From the NCBI GenBank assembly GCA_027314685.1, contig DAHVAI010000342.1, positions 1-16,809 of the forward strand: a stretch of 16,809 nucleotides of DNA, read 5' to 3'. How positions within the stretch are numbered: position 1 is the stretch's first letter; each line of letters starts with the position of its first letter. The position numbers and the translations under genes are program-made. Origin of the DNA: Nitrososphaerota archaeon (GTDB lineage Archaea > Thermoproteota > Nitrososphaeria > Nitrososphaerales > CADDZS01). The notes below the pieces were generated by a model. The model saw only the letters and a program-made list of their open reading frames with translations, was not told the origin of the DNA and did not search any database. Below are positions 14,018 through 16,809 of the stretch, piece after piece.

Positions 14018-15537
14018 TCGAGACCTTCAAGTGTCGGTAATTTGTCAAGTTTGGGCTTTCTGTATTTAACTGAATATTCCAAAAACCGGTCAATTTCATC
14101 AGCCAGTTCTTTGACGGAGATGCCGAATAGAGTCTCAGGAAAATGGTGCGTACCTGGTATGACTCTGAACTTAATCTTGGCGCCCCTCTCCGCAACCGAG
14201 AATCTGATCCTCGAATCAGTTCGGAGAACTATTTCGAGGAATCTCGACACCCCTGCAAGTTTCTCAATCACATCCTTGCTCTTCTTGCCTTTCAGCATGG
14301 ACTTGTACTTTTGGTATATCCACTCTGCACTCCTAGGCCGCTTTGACTCCACCAATGTGATGGCGGCGATGAGCTGGTCACGGTGTGACAGAAACGACTC
14401 GTCGTTCATAATGGAGTAGAAGACTGCCTCCGGTCTTTCAGACGTTTCAGCCATAATCCACCTTAATTCATACGCTAGTATCTCGGCTTCCTTCTTGTCA
14501 ATCAGATCTAGGTTCTGAAGCATCCCAGCGAAGTTTTTGATTGCAGGATAGAACCTTTGTTTCCAATCCGGCTTCAGAGTTCTCCTGAGAGTCTTTGACA
14601 TTTTTCCTCTGTGGTAGGCTAGCGGATCATCTAAGAAGGAGGACAACACGCCATCACGCAATCCATGGGTGCTGACGGTGAGTTTCGCAAAACCAAGCTT
14701 TCTCATGATGAATTCGATCACGAGTGCTCCAGCAGCTAGCGTTTCCGCCCTGTCCTTCCCAATCACTCCTACATCGGCAATTTCTCTCGCCGAGAGCTTT
14801 GAGAGCTCCCTAGTCATCAAGGAGACAGCTTGGCGTTTCATGCTGTAGTTGTGCAGTTTGTTAAGAGGATAGTCTCTAAGCTCCTGATCCCACCTTGCGA
14901 GTGCGCGGAGGTTACCTCCAACGCCCACTAGCATTGTTTCTCTTGCGAGTCCTAACTCAAGAGCAGAGGGAAGCAACTCGAACACCCTATCCTCCATCCT
15001 TTCCCAGTCTTTTTGCTTGAATGAACTGCCCGAGTCGCCGTACATCTGTGTAAGTCTGAGCCCGCCCAGAGGAAGCGATAGAATTTTTCGGACCTTGTAC
15101 TCTCTAGAGTAGACAAACTCTAGGCTTCCGCCACCTATATCGAAGAAGAGAATGTTAGATTGCCCTAAAGACCTTGCAGCACCTGTGTAAGAATAGAGAG
15201 CTTCTTCTCTACCGGAAAGAACGCGAAATTTGAAACCAGTCTCTGAGAGAACCTTTTTTAGGAACTCTTCAGAGTTGGCTGCTTCTCTTACCGCGCTTGT
15301 TGCCACTGGAATCGTGTGTTTTACTCCGTTGAATTCATTGACCTCTCTGAAGAATCTTAAACCGTCCAGCGCCCTTTGGATCGGCGTCGTGCCAAGAAAT
15401 CCGGTCTGGCTCAAACCTTCTCCCAACCGAGCTGGTATGGATTTTTGGTCGAATACTGTGAAGGAAGAATCCTGCTTCACATCGTATGTTACAAGTTTAA
15501 GCGAGTTAAAGCCTAGATCTATTACTGAAATCTTCAA
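14014..15537 (-). CDS. ppx: Ppx/GppA family exopolyphosphatase or pppGpp phosphohydrolase
   Basis: 507 residues of the actin-like (ASKHA) Ppx/GppA family, which removes terminal phosphate from polyphosphate or hydrolyses pppGpp. Landmarks: DLGFNSLKL (7-15, phosphate loop 1), VATSAVREAAN (78-88), SGREEALYSYTGAA (108-121) with the catalytic Glu, DIGGGSLE (133-140, phosphate loop 2), and THGLRDGVL near residue 300. After about residue 315 a helical, HD-like C-terminal domain follows (WKQRFYPAIKN, EAEILAYELRWI), making it a long Ppx form rather than the short two-domain one. It starts with ATG three bases after the sixA stop and overlaps the first kinase gene. The neighbourhood of CHAD and Pst favours polyphosphate as substrate; archaea generally lack (p)ppGpp, though pppGpp cannot be ruled out from sequence. 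Confidence 0.9.
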   Translation of the reverse strand: MKISVIDLGFNSLKLVTYDVKQDSSFTVFDQKSIPARLGEGLSQTGFLGTTPIQRALDGLRFFREVNEFNGVKHTIPVATSAVREAANSEEFLKKVLSETGFKFRVLSGREEALYSYTGAARSLGQSNILFFDIGGGSLEFVYSREYKVRKILSLPLGGLRLTQMYGDSGSSFKQKDWERMEDRVFELLPSALELGLARETMLVGVGGNLRALARWDQELRDYPLNKLHNYSMKRQAVSLMTRELSKLSAREIADVGVIGKDRAETLAAGALVIEFIMRKLGFAKLTVSTHGLRDGVLSSFLDDPLAYHRGKMSKTLRRTLKPDWKQRFYPAIKNFAGMLQNLDLIDKKEAEILAYELRWIMAETSERPEAVFYSIMNDESFLSHRDQLIAAITLVESKRPRSAEWIYQKYKSMLKGKKSKDVIEKLAGVSRFLEIVLRTDSRIRFSVAERGAKIKFRVIPGTHHFPETLFGISVKELADEIDRFLEYSVKYRKPKLDKLPTLEGLE

Positions 15538-15540
15538 GTG

Positions 15541-16038
15541 TTATCCCATGTTTTTGATCTGTTTTGGAGTGAGTAACCATCGGAGCTCACCCGAGGCTTT
15601 TGGCGTGAAGGAATCGATTTGAACCCTTGCGAGCCCTGCTTTTTTCAGGGAGATTTTGGCACTCAGACTGCCTGAGATGATGTCGCTGATGACTGTTGTC
15701 ATGAATGGTTCGTGTCCCACAAGCAGCACGTCAGCGTCTTGTTTCATCTTTGACAAACGACGATAAAGGTCTAGTCTGTTTGCCTCAGGTTTTAGTTCAT
15801 CCCACATTTCCAATTTACCCGCCTGCTTGTAGACTTTTGAAACAATCTCAGCTGTCTCTCGTGCTCTCGCAAGCGGGCTGGATGTGAATTTGTCAAATTC
15901 AATATCCATGTCCTTCATGGATTCGGCTATTTCTTCAATTTCAGCTACTCCAGAAGCTGTAAGAGATCTCTCGAAATCCTTGCTCGGGATTGTGATTCTT
16001 CTGCCCGCTTCCCCGTGACGCAGGAAAAAAACGTTCAC
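15541..16038 (-). CDS. sixA: SixA-like histidine phosphatase
   Basis: 165 residues of the branch-2 type histidine phosphatase superfamily with SixA size and features. FFLRHGEAG (4-12) carries the catalytic RHG. FERSLTASGVAEI (22-34), SSPLARARETAEIV (53-66) and VLLVGHEPFMT (104-114) complete the active site, the last with the second catalytic His. SixA proteins remove phosphate from phosphohistidine or small phospho-compounds; the actual substrate here is unknown. The GTG start at 16038 lies about 26 nt from the TATA-like CTTATAG (16061-16068), implying a leaderless operon transcript for sixA-ppx-kinase-kinase. Candidate phosphate-control repeats lie about 70 bp farther upstream. Confidence 0.88.
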   Translation of the reverse strand: MNVFFLRHGEAGRRITIPSKDFERSLTASGVAEIEEIAESMKDMDIEFDKFTSSPLARARETAEIVSKVYKQAGKLEMWDELKPEANRLDLYRRLSKMKQDADVLLVGHEPFMTTVISDIISGSLSAKISLKKAGLARVQIDSFTPKASGELRWLLTPKQIKNMG

Positions 16039-16060
16039 AGTCTAACCATTTCAGGCCCTT

Positions 16061-16070
16061 CTATAAGAAG
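16061..16070 (-). promoter_or_regulatory. TATA box of the sixA-ppx-kinase operon
   Basis: CTTCTTATAG on the minus strand lies about 26 nt before the GTG of sixA, fitting a leaderless start. Confidence 0.55.
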
Positions 16071-16132
16071 TTCGGTGGCTTGATTACGGCCACTGCAAGA
16101 GTATTAGGGCGCATTCGCTTATGCACTTGCGA

Positions 16133-16160
16133 CTATAGTGTCATATATTGAACACTATAG
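16133..16160. promoter_or_regulatory. CTATAG inverted-repeat operator upstream of sixA
   Basis: CTATAGTGT (16133-16141) and ACACTATAG (16152-16160) are exact 9-base reverse complements with a 10-base spacer that contains ATATTG. The half-site matches those at pstS and between CHAD and the small gene. It lies about 65-95 bp upstream of the sixA TATA box, and just after the stop of the upstream SRPBCC gene. Confidence 0.5.
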
Positions 16161-16177
16161 AAGGTATCTCTAGACAT

Positions 16178-16621
16178 TCATAGGAGAGACTTTCTGTAAT
16201 CCTTTTCCAGTGCCGGAACATATTTGTCCCAGACATCCTTTGCGGATTGCTCAAACTCCTTTCTCGAGGGACCTTTCCCATCTTTCCACCTGTTCTTCAG
16301 CACCATGTCGAGTCTAGTGGAGTTGGGAGACAACCGAGTCAGTTTGTACTCGCCTATTTCTAGGTCTTCTTCGGCAAAATAGTCAAGATGCCATGCAAAT
16401 GTTTCAGGATGGAGCGTGACAACTCTCACTGCTAGCTTGGGCTTTCCGTCCATTCCATTCTTGTAACTTGCATATACAGCTCGCTTTCTTGACTTTTCAA
16501 GGATTATCCTGGGATACTTTGCTTCCGTAATCATGCTATCTTCCGAGCTGTAGTCAGTACACCAGTCGTATACGAATTTGATTGGGGCAGCGAAAACTCT
16601 GGAGTGTTTGTAGGTGACCAA
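16178..16621 (-). CDS. SRPBCC-family (START/polyketide-cyclase-like) protein
   Basis: About 147 residues from the TTG at 16621. The sequence resembles SRPBCC small ligand-binding proteins: VTYKHSRVFAAPIKFVYDWCTDYSSEDS ('ap.e.Vydw..D'), then alternating strands VYASYKNG, LAVRVVTLHPETFAWHLDYFAEE, LEIGEYKLTRLSPNSTRLDMVLKNRW, and a final long helix EFEQSAKDVWDKYVPALEKDYRKSL. The family binds hydrophobic ligands or lipids in a helix-grip pocket; no ligand can be named. A GTG at 16726 gives an in-frame extension of 35 residues, but that part has no SRPBCC similarity. A TTAAAT TATA-like element near 16648-16657 is placed to start a leaderless transcript at 16621. I therefore favour the shorter form. 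It precedes the sixA operon on the same strand, separated by 139 bp with its own promoter. Confidence 0.68.
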   Translation of the reverse strand: MVTYKHSRVFAAPIKFVYDWCTDYSSEDSMITEAKYPRIILEKSRKRAVYASYKNGMDGKPKLAVRVVTLHPETFAWHLDYFAEEDLEIGEYKLTRLSPNSTRLDMVLKNRWKDGKGPSRKEFEQSAKDVWDKYVPALEKDYRKSLL

Positions 16622-16809
16622 GATATGACTGCGTATGCCGAAAATTTGATTTAAGGATATGTTTGCGCCACTACGTTGAAGGAATTGATGCCCTGAACCT
16701 GCCAGATTCACTAGTGGCGCTTCCACAAAGGTAGTCTATGTTTATGCCGACCATCTTTCGTGAATTGAGTGTCCCTGAACTTCTTTCCTCTTTCCTTTCG
16801 CTCTGAGTT

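Noticed and set aside
13919..14419. Long plus-strand open frame antisense to the kinase and ppx genes
   Set aside because: It covers well-supported minus-strand genes across their overlap and shows no family features.
16711..16809. Minus-strand frame open from the window edge to a TAG, with a basic end (FRDTQFTKDGRHKHR), possibly the C-terminus of an upstream gene
   Set aside because: All three minus frames are open over much of this short stretch, so no frame can be chosen. If real, it would support the shorter start of the SRPBCC gene.

Overview
This window looks archaeal, and a member of the Nitrososphaeria (Thaumarchaeota) is my best guess. AT-rich TATA-like boxes sit about 25 nt upstream of several start codons, implying leaderless or near-leaderless transcripts. 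Internal operon genes carry GGTGA-type ribosome-binding sites. PstS has an N-terminal membrane anchor and a Ser/Thr stalk instead of a lipobox, and start codons are a mix of ATG, GTG and TTG. The phylum is inferred from overall gene content, not from a marker gene; no rRNA or tRNA is present.

Region 1 (1-511) is a decayed toxin-antitoxin pair: an antitoxin reading frame broken by an apparent 2-base deletion, followed by an overlapping PIN-domain toxin whose first catalytic Asp is Glu. Region 2 (551-4156) is an arsenic island. ArsM (arsenite methyltransferase, minus strand) is separated by a roughly 440-bp gap from a plus-strand operon: Acr3 efflux permease, ArsR repressor, a cysteine-free relative of arsenate reductase, and a full thioredoxin-type ArsC. 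The gap holds repeat-containing candidate regulatory DNA and a possible remnant of a surface-protein gene. Region 3 (4302-5993) is a lone radical SAM enzyme with an N-terminal B12-binding-like domain.

Region 4 (5994-10759, minus strand) is the phosphate uptake operon pstS-pstC-pstA-pstB-phoU. Region 5 (10910-16038) is a polyphosphate/phosphate-signalling neighbourhood: a DUF5615-type PIN-like protein, a CHAD protein (family known to bind polyphosphate), a short plus-strand gene, and a tightly overlapping operon sixA-ppx/gppA-kinase-kinase. The two kinases are tandem thymidylate-kinase-like P-loop proteins that lack several classical dTMP-kinase signatures. The second copy has Arg in place of the Walker A Lys. 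The window ends with an SRPBCC-type (ligand-binding/cyclase-like) protein.

The most interesting signal ties regions 4 and 5 together. Four intergenic gaps (upstream of pstS, of the PIN-like gene, between CHAD and the small gene, and upstream of sixA) share short half-sites of the form CTATAG / CTATTG / CAATAG arranged as inverted or tandem pairs, with exact shared words of 10 and 13 bases. I read these as operators of an undescribed archaeal phosphate-starvation regulon that includes the candidate polyphosphate operon. The second notable signal is the Cys-free ArsC paralogue in the ars operon, a likely pseudoenzyme. The ars and pst loci are functionally linked because arsenate normally enters cells through phosphate transporters.
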